From positions 62,001-126,000 of the forward strand of contig JAAERN010000049.1 of assembly GCA_024230295.1 (NCBI GenBank): a stretch of 64,000 bases of DNA, written 5' to 3'. This DNA comes from Planctomycetota bacterium. Lineage in GTDB: Bacteria; Planctomycetota; Phycisphaerae; Phycisphaerales; SM1A02. The number at the start of each line of letters is the position of its first letter. Within the stretch, counting starts at the first letter, position 1. The notes beneath the pieces were generated by a model. That model did not search any database and had not been told where the DNA came from. It was given only the letters and a program-made list of their open reading frames with translations. Position numbers and translations under genes: made by a program. Positions 48,759 to 58,200 of the stretch are shown piece after piece.

Positions 48759-49541
48759 ATGACGACTCAACTCCAACCCGATCAGCGTCCCTGCGCTGCC
48801 GTCATTCTCGCGGCTGGCAAGGGCACACGCATGAACAGTGATCTGCCGAAGGTGCTCCACGAGGTGCAGGGGCGGCCGATGGTTCACTGGGTCGTGGAAG
48901 CATGTCGTGAGGCGGGCGCCTCGCCGATCTTGCTTGTGATTGGACACCGTGGCGATCTGCTGCGAGACGCATTCGAGGGCCAATCGGACATTCGCTTTGT
49001 CGAGCAGCCCGAACAACTTGGCACTGGGCATGCGGTCGATGTGTGCCGGAGCGAGCTCTCCCAACTGAGCGGCGATGCGTTTGTACTGGCTGGCGACGGT
49101 CCCCTCATTCGATCCACCACGCTCAAGGCGCTCCTCGCCGCTCATCAGAATGCCGGTGCTGCCGCCACGCTCGCAACTGCCGAGGTGGGTAATCCAACCG
49201 GGTACGGACGCATCGTCCGAACCGCAGAGAATCGATTCAAGGCGATCGTCGAGCAGAAGAATGCTTCCGAGGCCGAATTGGCCATTCGGGAGATCTATCC
49301 CTCCTACGCCTGCTTCGATATTCCGCAACTTCTCGAAACCCTTGTCGATCTTCCGCGAGATCCGGTCGGTGGCGAGTACTACCTCACCGAGCTCCCAGCC
49401 ATGATGGCCAGTCGGGGCGAGACGGTGGAACTGCTCCCCGGAGTCCCGGCAGAGGACGTTCTCTCGATCAACACGCCTGAGCAGCTCGCTCAGGTTGATT
49501 CTCTCCTTCACCAACGAATGCAGACGGAGGCCGCGACATGA
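48759..49541 (+). CDS. Nucleotidyltransferase, GlmU-like uridylyltransferase domain only
   Basis: AAVILAAGKGTRMNSDLPKVLHEVQGRPMVHWV; only 260 aa, no left-handed beta-helix acetyltransferase domain. Confidence 0.87.
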   Translation: MTTQLQPDQRPCAAVILAAGKGTRMNSDLPKVLHEVQGRPMVHWVVEACREAGASPILLVIGHRGDLLRDAFEGQSDIRFVEQPEQLGTGHAVDVCRSELSQLSGDAFVLAGDGPLIRSTTLKALLAAHQNAGAAATLATAEVGNPTGYGRIVRTAENRFKAIVEQKNASEAELAIREIYPSYACFDIPQLLETLVDLPRDPVGGEYYLTELPAMMASRGETVELLPGVPAEDVLSINTPEQLAQVDSLLHQRMQTEAAT

Positions 49542-50518
49542 ATCTCGATCGCGATCACCTGAAAATCTTCGGCGGCCGAGCGGGGCGTGAACTCACCACT
49601 GAGGTGTGCGAACACCTCGACATTCCCGAAGGCGCGGCCGAAACAGAACTCTTCCCCGACAGTGAGCTGCTGGTCCACATCGATGAGGATGTGCGTGGCC
49701 GAGACTGCTTTGTCATGCAGTCGACATGCCACCCGGTCAACGCGAACCTGATGGAGTTGCTGATCTTCATCGACTGCCTGCGGCGGGCCTCGGCCAAACG
49801 AATCACTGCGGTCATCCCGTACTTCGGATACGCCAGACAAGACCGCAAGGACGCCGGGCGTACTCCGATCACAGCCAAACTCGTCGCAAACCTCGTGACG
49901 GCAGCCGGAGCTGATCGCGTGCTGTGCATGGATCTGCACGCAGCGCAGATTCAGGGCTTCTTCGATATCCCGCTCGACCACCTGACCGCATCCACGGTCA
50001 TCGGTGGCTACTTCCAGAGCATCCGAAGCGAACTCGGCGATCTCGCCATCGTTTCTCCCGACGTCGGCAACGTCAAAGTTGCCAATGGCTATGCGGCCAT
50101 GTTGAATGCCGACCTCGCCATCATCGACAAACGACGGGAGTCGGGCGAGCGGGTCGCGTCCAAGAATCTCATCGGCGACGTCAAGGGCCGAACCGTCGTC
50201 ATGGTCGACGACATGATCTCGACTGCAGGGACCATTTGCGAAGCCGCACGACTTGTGCTCGATCGCGGGGCAGAACGCGTCATCGCGGCGGCCACACATC
50301 CCGTCCTGTGTGGACTGGCGATGGACCGCCTGCAGGAGGCCCCCATTGAGCGAATCGTCGTCACCGACACAATCCCCGATCGCGGGCGACTCGACCCGAT
50401 CCGTGACAAACTCGTCGAACTTCCCATCGCCCCGCTCCTTGGCGAGGCGATCTACCGAATCCACCACGACATGTCTATTTCATCTCTGTTCCAACGTGGA
50501 ACAGGTGTCAAGCGTTGA
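49538..50518 (+). CDS. prs: Ribose-phosphate pyrophosphokinase
   Basis: DCFVMQSTCHPVNANLMELLIFIDCLRRASAKRITAVIPYFGYARQDRK; VVMVDDMISTAGTI. Confidence 0.96.
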   Translation: MNLDRDHLKIFGGRAGRELTTEVCEHLDIPEGAAETELFPDSELLVHIDEDVRGRDCFVMQSTCHPVNANLMELLIFIDCLRRASAKRITAVIPYFGYARQDRKDAGRTPITAKLVANLVTAAGADRVLCMDLHAAQIQGFFDIPLDHLTASTVIGGYFQSIRSELGDLAIVSPDVGNVKVANGYAAMLNADLAIIDKRRESGERVASKNLIGDVKGRTVVMVDDMISTAGTICEAARLVLDRGAERVIAAATHPVLCGLAMDRLQEAPIERIVVTDTIPDRGRLDPIRDKLVELPIAPLLGEAIYRIHHDMSISSLFQRGTGVKR

Positions 50519-50566
50519 ACCACTCGCTGCGACACAACGTCGCAGCGTTCTTTGGAGGACCCAACC

Positions 50567-51223
50567 ATGGGCCACACTACCCCGACCATCGAGGTCGCCA
50601 CTCGCGAGCGAACCGGAACCCGGTACGCCAAGCGACTGCGTGATGCAGGTCGTCTCCCAGCGGTCATCTACGGCCGTGGCGGCGAACCGAGCCACGTCAG
50701 CGTCGATGCCTTGCAGGCGATCGACCATCTCCGCCAGGGTGTACACATCATGGACGTGTGCGTTGATGGCGGCAAGAAGGAAACCTGCCTGATCAAGGAA
50801 CTGCAATTCGGCCATCTGGGCGATGATCTTGCACACATCGATTTCGCCCGAGTGGATCTCGATCAGATTGTGACGGTCAAAGTCCCGGTCAATCTTTTCG
50901 GTACCGCCAAAGGAACAAAGGAAGACGGCGCCATGCTCGTGGCCGTCCGAAGCGAGATCGAAGTTCGCTGCAAGGCCAGGGACATTCCATCCGAGATCAA
51001 GGCCGATATCAATGAACTTACCGAAGCCCTGACAATCGGTGACCTTGATCTTCCCGACGGTGTCGAGCCGGTTCTCGATTCCGAGAAGCACATCGCCCAC
51101 ATCGCGTACAAGGCTGTTGAAGAAGCGGACGCTGATGCGGAAGCCGCAGACGTCGATGCCGACGGCAGTGGGCCAGAGGTCATCACAGAGAAGAAGGAAG
51201 AGGGAGCTGGCGGCGAGGAGTGA
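50567..51223 (+). CDS. rplY: 50S ribosomal protein L25/Ctc
   Basis: RERTGTRYAKRLRDAGRLPAVIYGRG; in prs-rplY-pth order; acidic C-terminal tail. Confidence 0.93.
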   Translation: MGHTTPTIEVATRERTGTRYAKRLRDAGRLPAVIYGRGGEPSHVSVDALQAIDHLRQGVHIMDVCVDGGKKETCLIKELQFGHLGDDLAHIDFARVDLDQIVTVKVPVNLFGTAKGTKEDGAMLVAVRSEIEVRCKARDIPSEIKADINELTEALTIGDLDLPDGVEPVLDSEKHIAHIAYKAVEEADADAEAADVDADGSGPEVITEKKEEGAGGEE

Positions 51224-51244
51224 TCCTCGTCCCTGTGAAGCATC

Positions 51245-51844
51245 ATGCGTCTCATCGTTGGAATCGGCAATCCTGGCACCAAGTACGATCGCACCCGGCA
51301 CAACGTCGGGTTCGAGGCGATCGATCGACTTGCCAGACGGATTGCGCCGGGAGAGGTTGCTCGCAGCCGATTCCAAGCCGCAACCATCGAGTCGATGTCC
51401 GGCGACGACCGCATCATGCTTCTCAAACCGCTGACCTTCGTCAATCGAAGCGGGCAGGCAGTCTCCGAGGCGGTCCGCTTCTACAAGTTGTCCCCGGAGG
51501 AAGACCTGCTCGTCATTGTGGACGACACAGCGCTGCCTTGTGGCCGCATCCGAGTTCGCCAATCCGGCGGCACCGGTGGTCACAACGGCCTCCGCGACAT
51601 CGGCAACCATCTCGGTTGCGACACATGGGCCCGCATCCGAATCGGGATCGACGCCCCTGGAGACATCCCACTTTCATCCTATGTCCTCGGCACTTTCCGT
51701 CCAGACCAGCAGGACGCCGTCGAGCAAGGCATCGAACAGGCCGTCGAAGCGGCCAGTTGCTGGATCAATCGCGGCACCGTTGCCGCCATGAACGCTTTCA
51801 ACGCCGACCGGGAGCAGATCAGCTCACCGGAGGAGATCAACTAA
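51245..51844 (+). CDS. pth: Peptidyl-tRNA hydrolase
   Basis: MRLIVGIGNPGTKYDRTRHNVGFEAIDRLA; GGTGGHNGLRDI. Confidence 0.95.
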   Translation: MRLIVGIGNPGTKYDRTRHNVGFEAIDRLARRIAPGEVARSRFQAATIESMSGDDRIMLLKPLTFVNRSGQAVSEAVRFYKLSPEEDLLVIVDDTALPCGRIRVRQSGGTGGHNGLRDIGNHLGCDTWARIRIGIDAPGDIPLSSYVLGTFRPDQQDAVEQGIEQAVEAASCWINRGTVAAMNAFNADREQISSPEEIN

Positions 51845-52387
51845 ATGTCTGAAACAGCAATCAACATCTACGAGGGCATGTTCCTCTTTCCCCAATCCGC
51901 GACAGCAGACCTTGCCGCCGCGAGCCAGCATGTACTCGACCATCTAGAAAAGGTCGGGGGCGAGGTTGTCTCATTCCGTAAGTGGGATGACCGACGCTTG
52001 GCATACCCCATCAAGGGCAACAAGCGAGGGGTTTACTTCCTCGGCTTCTTCAAACTTTCCGCCGATAAGTTCGCATCATTGGAACGAAATCTGCTGCTCT
52101 CCGAGGACGTCTTGCGTTTCCTGATCACTCGCGCAGATCACCTTTCCGCCGAGCAGATGGAGGCCCTCGAAGGACGAACCGAACTCGCTGATGAGATAAA
52201 GCTCCGTGGCGAGCAGAAGGCTGACGAAGTCAGCGCATCGGTGCGTGCCACGACTCGAGCCGAGCGAGAGGCGGGCGACGAGGCGGGCGACGAGGCGACC
52301 GAAGCCCCGAAGGCCGAGGACAGCGAGGCTCCGGCAGAGGAAACACCGGCCGACACAACGGACGCTGAGGAACCAGCGGCATCTTGA
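51845..52387 (+). CDS. rpsF: 30S ribosomal protein S6
   Basis: NIYEGMFLFP...KWDDRRLAYPIKGNKRGVYFLGFF; long Glu/Ala-rich tail. Confidence 0.92.
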   Translation: MSETAINIYEGMFLFPQSATADLAAASQHVLDHLEKVGGEVVSFRKWDDRRLAYPIKGNKRGVYFLGFFKLSADKFASLERNLLLSEDVLRFLITRADHLSAEQMEALEGRTELADEIKLRGEQKADEVSASVRATTRAEREAGDEAGDEATEAPKAEDSEAPAEETPADTTDAEEPAAS

Positions 52388-52472
52388 TTAAGATGCCGCT
52401 CTTCGGCGGTTCGACTGCCGCCTCCCTCGGGAGGCGGTACGATGGGCCGCCTAGAGCAGGAGGACGCACCCA

Positions 52473-52889
52473 ATGGCTGGAAGTGTGAACAAAGTATTCT
52501 TGATGGGCAATCTCACCCGAGACGTGCAATTGAAGCACACCGCCAACAATACCGCTGTGGCAAATCTTGGCCTTGCGGTCAACCGCCGCTATCGGAACAA
52601 CTCCGGTGAAATGCAGGAAGAGACGACCTTTGTCGACTGCGAAGCCTGGGGACGCACCGCAGAGACCATGGCGAAGTATCTCGGAAAAGGACGCCCCGTA
52701 TTCATCGAAGGACGGCTTCGTCTCGATGAGTGGCAGGACCGCGACGGCAATCGACGATCCAAGCTGGTCGTAGTCATCGAGACGTTCTCCTTCGTCGATA
52801 GCCGCGGTGGTGGCGACACGAAGAAGCCCGAATCAACCTATCAATCCTCGGCGAGCAGCAAAGCCACGCCGGATGACATCCCGTTCTGA
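52473..52889 (+). CDS. ssb: Single-stranded DNA-binding protein
   Basis: VNKVFLMGNLTRDVQLKHTANNTAVANLGLAVN; C-terminal DDIPF. Confidence 0.96.
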   Translation: MAGSVNKVFLMGNLTRDVQLKHTANNTAVANLGLAVNRRYRNNSGEMQEETTFVDCEAWGRTAETMAKYLGKGRPVFIEGRLRLDEWQDRDGNRRSKLVVVIETFSFVDSRGGGDTKKPESTYQSSASSKATPDDIPF

Positions 52890-52973
52890 TCTGCGAGTGT
52901 TCGCAGGTCGAAAACAAAGACGCTGGGGTGCCAACGCAACGGCACTCCTCAACTCCCTTGGAGGACACCGCAC

Positions 52974-53573
52974 ATGAGTCGAAGAACAATCAATCTGCTG
53001 TTACTTGAGAATATTGAGAGCCTTGGCATCATCGGAGACATCGTCAAGGTTCGGACCGGCTATGCCCGGAACTATCTGTTGCCGATGGGTATGGCCGAGC
53101 CGCCAAGCGATGAACGCATCGAGACTCTCCACGCCGAACGAATCGAGGCCCTCGCTCGAGTAGAGGCCCGCCGCTCGGAGCGAGAGGAGTTGGTCACCCG
53201 CATGGAAGAAGTCGAACTCACGCTCATCCGATCGTGCAATGACCGCGGTGGCCTGTACGGATCGGTTACCCAGCGTGACATCGCCGACGCCCTCGAGCAG
53301 GTCGGCTATCCAGGCGTCGACATCCGCGCCGTCCGCCTTCCTGCATCGATTCGACGGGTCGGGGCCTATGAGGTGCCAATTCAATTTGAAGCCGATCTTC
53401 GAGCCGACATCACCGTAGTCGTCGAACCCGACCAGCCCTTGGAAGAGCGGGAGGAAATGGAATTCGACGATGAGGGCGAACTCATCGAGAAGCCCACGCC
53501 GAAGCCAGTCGCTGCCGCCCCAGCTGAAAAATCAAATGCTGCTGCAGACGATGAAGCCAAATCCGAGGGGTAG
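52974..53573 (+). CDS. rplI: 50S ribosomal protein L9
   Basis: NLLLLENIESLGIIGDIVKVRTGYARNYLLPMGMA; acidic/Ala-rich tail. Confidence 0.94.
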   Translation: MSRRTINLLLLENIESLGIIGDIVKVRTGYARNYLLPMGMAEPPSDERIETLHAERIEALARVEARRSEREELVTRMEEVELTLIRSCNDRGGLYGSVTQRDIADALEQVGYPGVDIRAVRLPASIRRVGAYEVPIQFEADLRADITVVVEPDQPLEEREEMEFDDEGELIEKPTPKPVAAAPAEKSNAAADDEAKSEG

Positions 53574-53596
53574 CGGAAACACATCCTCGATCACAC

Positions 53597-53638
53597 AACA
53601 CCGTGAGCCGACCTCATATCGGCTCACGGTGTTTTTTT
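53597..53638 (+). terminator. Intrinsic terminator after rplI
   Basis: Perfect 15-bp stem AACACCGTGAGCCGA (53597-53611) / TCGGCTCACGGTGTT (53619-53633), loop CCTCATA, T tract to 53638. Confidence 0.93.
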
Positions 53639-53661
53639 GTCACATGTACCGAGAGGTCGAG

Positions 53662-54084
53662 TCAGGCCACGCGGACCTCTGACGAAGGCGTCGGTGCAGG
53701 CCGACCAGCAGGTGGCGGCTCCGAAGCCACTTCACCAAACTGAAGTTCCAAATACCGCGCGATGTAGTCCAGGATGCTCGAAGCCTCTGGAATGTCTGGA
53801 TTGCTGGTGCCACCAGATGGTTCGAAACGCATCCCTTTGAATCGGCGGACTGCATCATCAACCGGCAGCCCATACTGCAGTGAGATCGAGAAGCTTCGAC
53901 AGAACCCCTGAATGAGTCCGGAAAGCGTCGACCCCTCTTTGCTCATCTTGATGAAGATCTCACCTGGCCGCCCGTCATCAAAGAGACCTACGGTCAAGTA
54001 GCCCTCAAACCCATTGACAGAAAATTTGTGAGTCGTGGACTCCCGCGTCGTGGGGAGAATCTCGCGTTGTCGATCGGTGAGCAT
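53662..54084 (-). CDS. Stand-alone TSCPD-like domain protein resembling the C-terminal part of class II (B12-dependent) ribonucleotide reductase
   Basis: RESTTHKFSVNGFEGYLTVGLFDDGRPGEIFIKMSKEGSTLSGLIQGFCRSFSISLQYGLPVDDAVRRFKGMRFEPSG...ASSILDYIARYL. Confidence 0.82.
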   Translation of the reverse strand: MLTDRQREILPTTRESTTHKFSVNGFEGYLTVGLFDDGRPGEIFIKMSKEGSTLSGLIQGFCRSFSISLQYGLPVDDAVRRFKGMRFEPSGGTSNPDIPEASSILDYIARYLELQFGEVASEPPPAGRPAPTPSSEVRVA

Positions 54085-54287
54085 TGAGGTCCTTCCGTGA
54101 CCTGAGAGGCCGGCATGTTAGCCGACCGACACTCCGTTGAAACTGGAGCTATTCGGAATTAGCGACCGTTCACCGGCCCGCCTGAGCTTCACTCGCTGAA
54201 GCGTGCACCCAATGCACTTCCGACAACTGCATCCCTGCAGCCTTGGCGTGCATCGGTTCGCAGCGACGCTCAACTTGAATCACCGAC

Positions 54288-55205
54288 TCATGGGAGCGTG
54301 GCCAAGACCACAATTGAGGCGATACCCGCCAACCACCCCACAGATGCGACGACTCGGCCGCGGCCAATCGGAGTTCGCGACCACCCTGCAATGATCCCGC
54401 TGAGTATCAGCACAGCGGCACCTGGAGCTGCCAACGCCTCCATCCCGTCTACATACGGGTACCCCACAACGGCGTACGCTCCTCCCAATGCAGCTTGAAT
54501 TGCCACTCGAAGGCCGTCCTGCCCGATGACTCCGATCATGGCAACCGGCGCCAGGGCGGCGGCCCACCCCCCGGCGAGAATGGCCGTTCGGCGTCCAAGC
54601 CGCCGCGCGGCGAGTAGAGGTATCAGAACGCTCACAGCGAGTATGACGACGCGGACCGCCACGTGATCATCCGCTCGCCTTGCCACGACCGCAAGCCCAG
54701 TGGCCGCTCCAAGGCACACGAGCACCCACCCTGCCCCCGGACCACCGTGCCCCTCATACATCCTCGGGACCGTTTCAGCCCATACGAAGACCAGCCCAGC
54801 GGCACAGGCCACGATCAAGAGGAACTGCGGACCACTTCCCGCCACCGCCAAGAGCAACAACATCGTGCCGATCGCCGGCCAGGCCAGCGGCACATGGTCG
54901 TCTGCATGCCAATCTGGATGGCTCCAGCGGGACCGAAACAGCAGAATGGGGGGCACCGCCACGAGAACTCCCAGAGGCACAATCAATAATGCGTCCAGCG
55001 AATCAACAAGCGATCCGCTCCCACTCACCCCAATCGGTGCCACCAAGCCTACGGTCGGTATCACCATGCACAGAGGCAGCCACAGCGATGCGAGCACTCT
55101 TCGTGGCCGCCCGGGATGATCCGCAGCACGCATCAACTGATTGGCGGCGACCAGAGTCCCCAATCCGAGCGCTACAGCCGCCGCAAGTGTCAGAATCGAT
55201 TCCAT
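54288..55205 (-). CDS. Polytopic membrane protein of unknown function
   Basis: ~9 hydrophobic segments; no recognised family motif. Confidence 0.65.
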   Translation of the reverse strand: MESILTLAAAVALGLGTLVAANQLMRAADHPGRPRRVLASLWLPLCMVIPTVGLVAPIGVSGSGSLVDSLDALLIVPLGVLVAVPPILLFRSRWSHPDWHADDHVPLAWPAIGTMLLLLAVAGSGPQFLLIVACAAGLVFVWAETVPRMYEGHGGPGAGWVLVCLGAATGLAVVARRADDHVAVRVVILAVSVLIPLLAARRLGRRTAILAGGWAAALAPVAMIGVIGQDGLRVAIQAALGGAYAVVGYPYVDGMEALAAPGAAVLILSGIIAGWSRTPIGRGRVVASVGWLAGIASIVVLATLP

Positions 55206-55264
55206 TCGGGGCGAATGGTACGTGGACCTCCCAACGGCCGCCAGAGATCGCATGCCGAGGCCCG

Positions 55265-58200
55265 CTATTCCTCAACGGTGAACACCCGCGTCAAATGCTT
55301 CAACACGCCGCCGATTGACCGTTGCCCCGCCGGAACCCGCCACCACACCTCGCTGAGACCCTCGGGACTGTTGGCCCCTACTCGCCGCACGACGCCTGGA
55401 ACATCTCGCAGGCGTGCCAAGAGCGGTTCTGCTCTGGGCGTTTGAAACACCAGATCCTCGTCCCGCCGCAGCACCGCCCGAACGCCATGTGATCCTGCAA
55501 GGGCGGCCACTGATCGCACCATTCGGAGTCGGTCGGCTGGAGGTGGAATCGGCCCGTAGGCGCTTTGGAGATCCCCCATCACACTGTCAATTGACTCAAG
55601 CGAAGCGGCCCGTGAGAGGCGCCGATACGCGTCCAGTCGCCGTGACTCGCTCGGAATCCAAGGCTCCGGGAAGTACCCCGCCCAGCCGATGTCAACGATG
55701 CATGGGGGTTCGTCAACAGGTCGCCCTTCCTTGAGATCCTCAACCGCCCGTTCAAGAAGGCGGCAATACAACTCATATCCAACGGCAGCGATGTGCCCTG
55801 ACTGTTCCGGCCCCAGCAAATTGCCCGCCCCTCTGAGTTCCAGATCCCTCAGCGCAATCCTGAAACCAGCACCCAGCATCGAGAACGACTCCACCGCTTC
55901 CAACCGCCGACGAGCATCTGGACGAACCGTTCGAGTCATCGGCAGAAGGAGATAGCAATAGGCGCGATGTCTGGATCGACCAACACGACCTCGGAGCTGG
56001 TGCAGATCAGCAAGGCCATACCGATCGGCCTCGTTGATGATCATGGTGTTTGCATTGGGAATGTCGATGCCCGACTCGATGATGGTGGTCGCCACCAGAA
56101 CATCGGCCTCGTGACGCATGAACTCAAGCATCGTCTTCTCAAGCGCCTGAGGTGTCATCCGACCGTGGCCGGTGACAATGCGAGCATCTGGGATGAGTTG
56201 GTGCACAGCCTCAGCCACATCGTTCAAATCGCTGATGCGATTGTGGACGACGAAAATCTGCCCCTCTCGAGCCAACTCTCGCTTCAGCGCCGCCCGAAGC
56301 CGCTCCTTGTTCCAAGGCATGACTTCAGTAACGACCGCCCGCCGATCGATTGGCGCCGTCTGCAGACTGCTGATGTCTCTGAGTCCCATCATCGACATGT
56401 GAAGCGTCCGAGGGATTGGAGTCGCGGTCATTGTCAGAATATCCACAGTCGTCCGGAGTTCGAGAAGCCGCTGCTTGTGTTCAACCCCGAACCGCTGCTC
56501 CTCATCGATCACGACCAATGCGAGATCCTTAAAGTGGACGTCGTTGCTCAGAAGCCGATGAGTCCCGATCAGCACATCAACCTGCCCCGCCGCTAATTCC
56601 TTCAGAATCTCCCGCTGCTCACCCCGAGTCTTGAAACGACTCATCGATTCGACACGAAACGGAAACCCGGCAAATCGACTGCGAACGGTCCGCTCATGTT
56701 GTTCGGCCAGCACGGTTGTCGGTACGAGAATCGCAACTTGTCGACCTGCAGCAGCAGCGCGAAACGCCGCGCGTATCGCCACCTCGGTCTTCCCAAACCC
56801 GACGTCTCCGCAGATCAATCGATCCATGGGCCGCGGTGCCTGCATGTCATGCTGTACCGATTCGAACGCCGCGTGCTGATCGTCCGTGGGCTCCCACGGG
56901 AATGCTGCCTCGAATTCACGCTGCCACTCACCATCTTGCGGAAAGCTGACGCCGATGCGGCTCTGACGCACAGCCTGCACGCGAAGGAGTTCCGCTGCAA
57001 GATCGCGAACAGACTCTGCTGCCCGCTCCTTTCGATTGCCCCACGCTTTACCACCGAGCATGGATCGCTCAGGAGCACCCTTGAATGCCCCGATGTAGCG
57101 ATGCACATCCTCAATGCCCGTCGCAGGCACAAGCAGCCGCGCCCCCTGGGCAAACTCCAGAACAAGGAACTCCTCCTGCGAGTCATCTCCTCCGTCACGG
57201 CGAGACTGAAGCCGCATTCCAAGGAACTCCGCCACGCCGTGCGCACGATGCACCACATGGTCGCCAGCGGAGATCTCAACAAATGCGTCCAGTTCACGCC
57301 TAGCCCCGACACCATGCACCCGCCGCCGCACCTGGTATCGATGAACAATCTCGTGGTAGGGAATGAACTGAACCGAACACCCGGCATCATCCCAGACGAA
57401 GCCGCGATGCAGATACCCCTCGACGACGCTGACGCCTTGCGGCATTGCCCCGAGGAGTTCCCGGAGTCTTGCCGCATCTCCGGACTGTTGACACACCAGC
57501 ATGAGCTGATGATGGGCTGCCCGTTGACGAATGTCCTCCATCGCCTCGGCTGCTTGATCTGGAAATGGCGGCAGTGACGACACCGGGAGCTGCAATGCAG
57601 GCGCGTCAAGGCCCGATCCAATCATGCACACACCTTCGCAGCGAGACACGAACGCCGCTTGAACGTCCTCGATGTCGGCAATCCAACCTCCTCCGGCAAC
57701 TCGATCGGAATACGATCTCGCCTGCTCCTTGATTTCTACCGGATCATCGAGAACAACCGTCCAGCGGTGATCGAGCAGTTCGGGAAGGATTCCATGAACA
57801 CCCGAATCGTCAGCCTCTGCACCGTCAAGGCCGCTCCCTCCCACGACCAAGTCGACGCGGTCGAGACGGTGGGCCGACCCCATCGTGTCCAGATCAATTG
57901 CGTGGAGCGACTCCACTTCATCACCAAACACATCCATCCGGGCCGGTTCGCCAACTTCGGGGAACAGATCGATGACGTCACCACGAACGGCAAATTCGCC
58001 GGGTCGTTCGACAGTTGCCGCACGCACCCACTTTGCCCGGGTCAGCCATGCGATCAGCGCGGATTGGTCCAGCGTGTCGCCGACCCGAATCGTTCGAAGC
58101 TGATCACCGAGATCCTCAGCATTCGGGACCGGCTGCATCAGCGCGGCCACTGGAGCAACCACGATTGTTTCTGACATCGACGCGATATCGCGAACAACGC

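Noticed and set aside
50487-50503. TGTTCCAACGTGGAACA resembles a chromosomal parS site (TGTTCCACGTGGAACA)
   Set aside because: It has an extra central A that changes half-site spacing, lies in the prs coding end, and no other parS-like copy or parAB gene was seen; more likely a chance palindrome or RNA hairpin.
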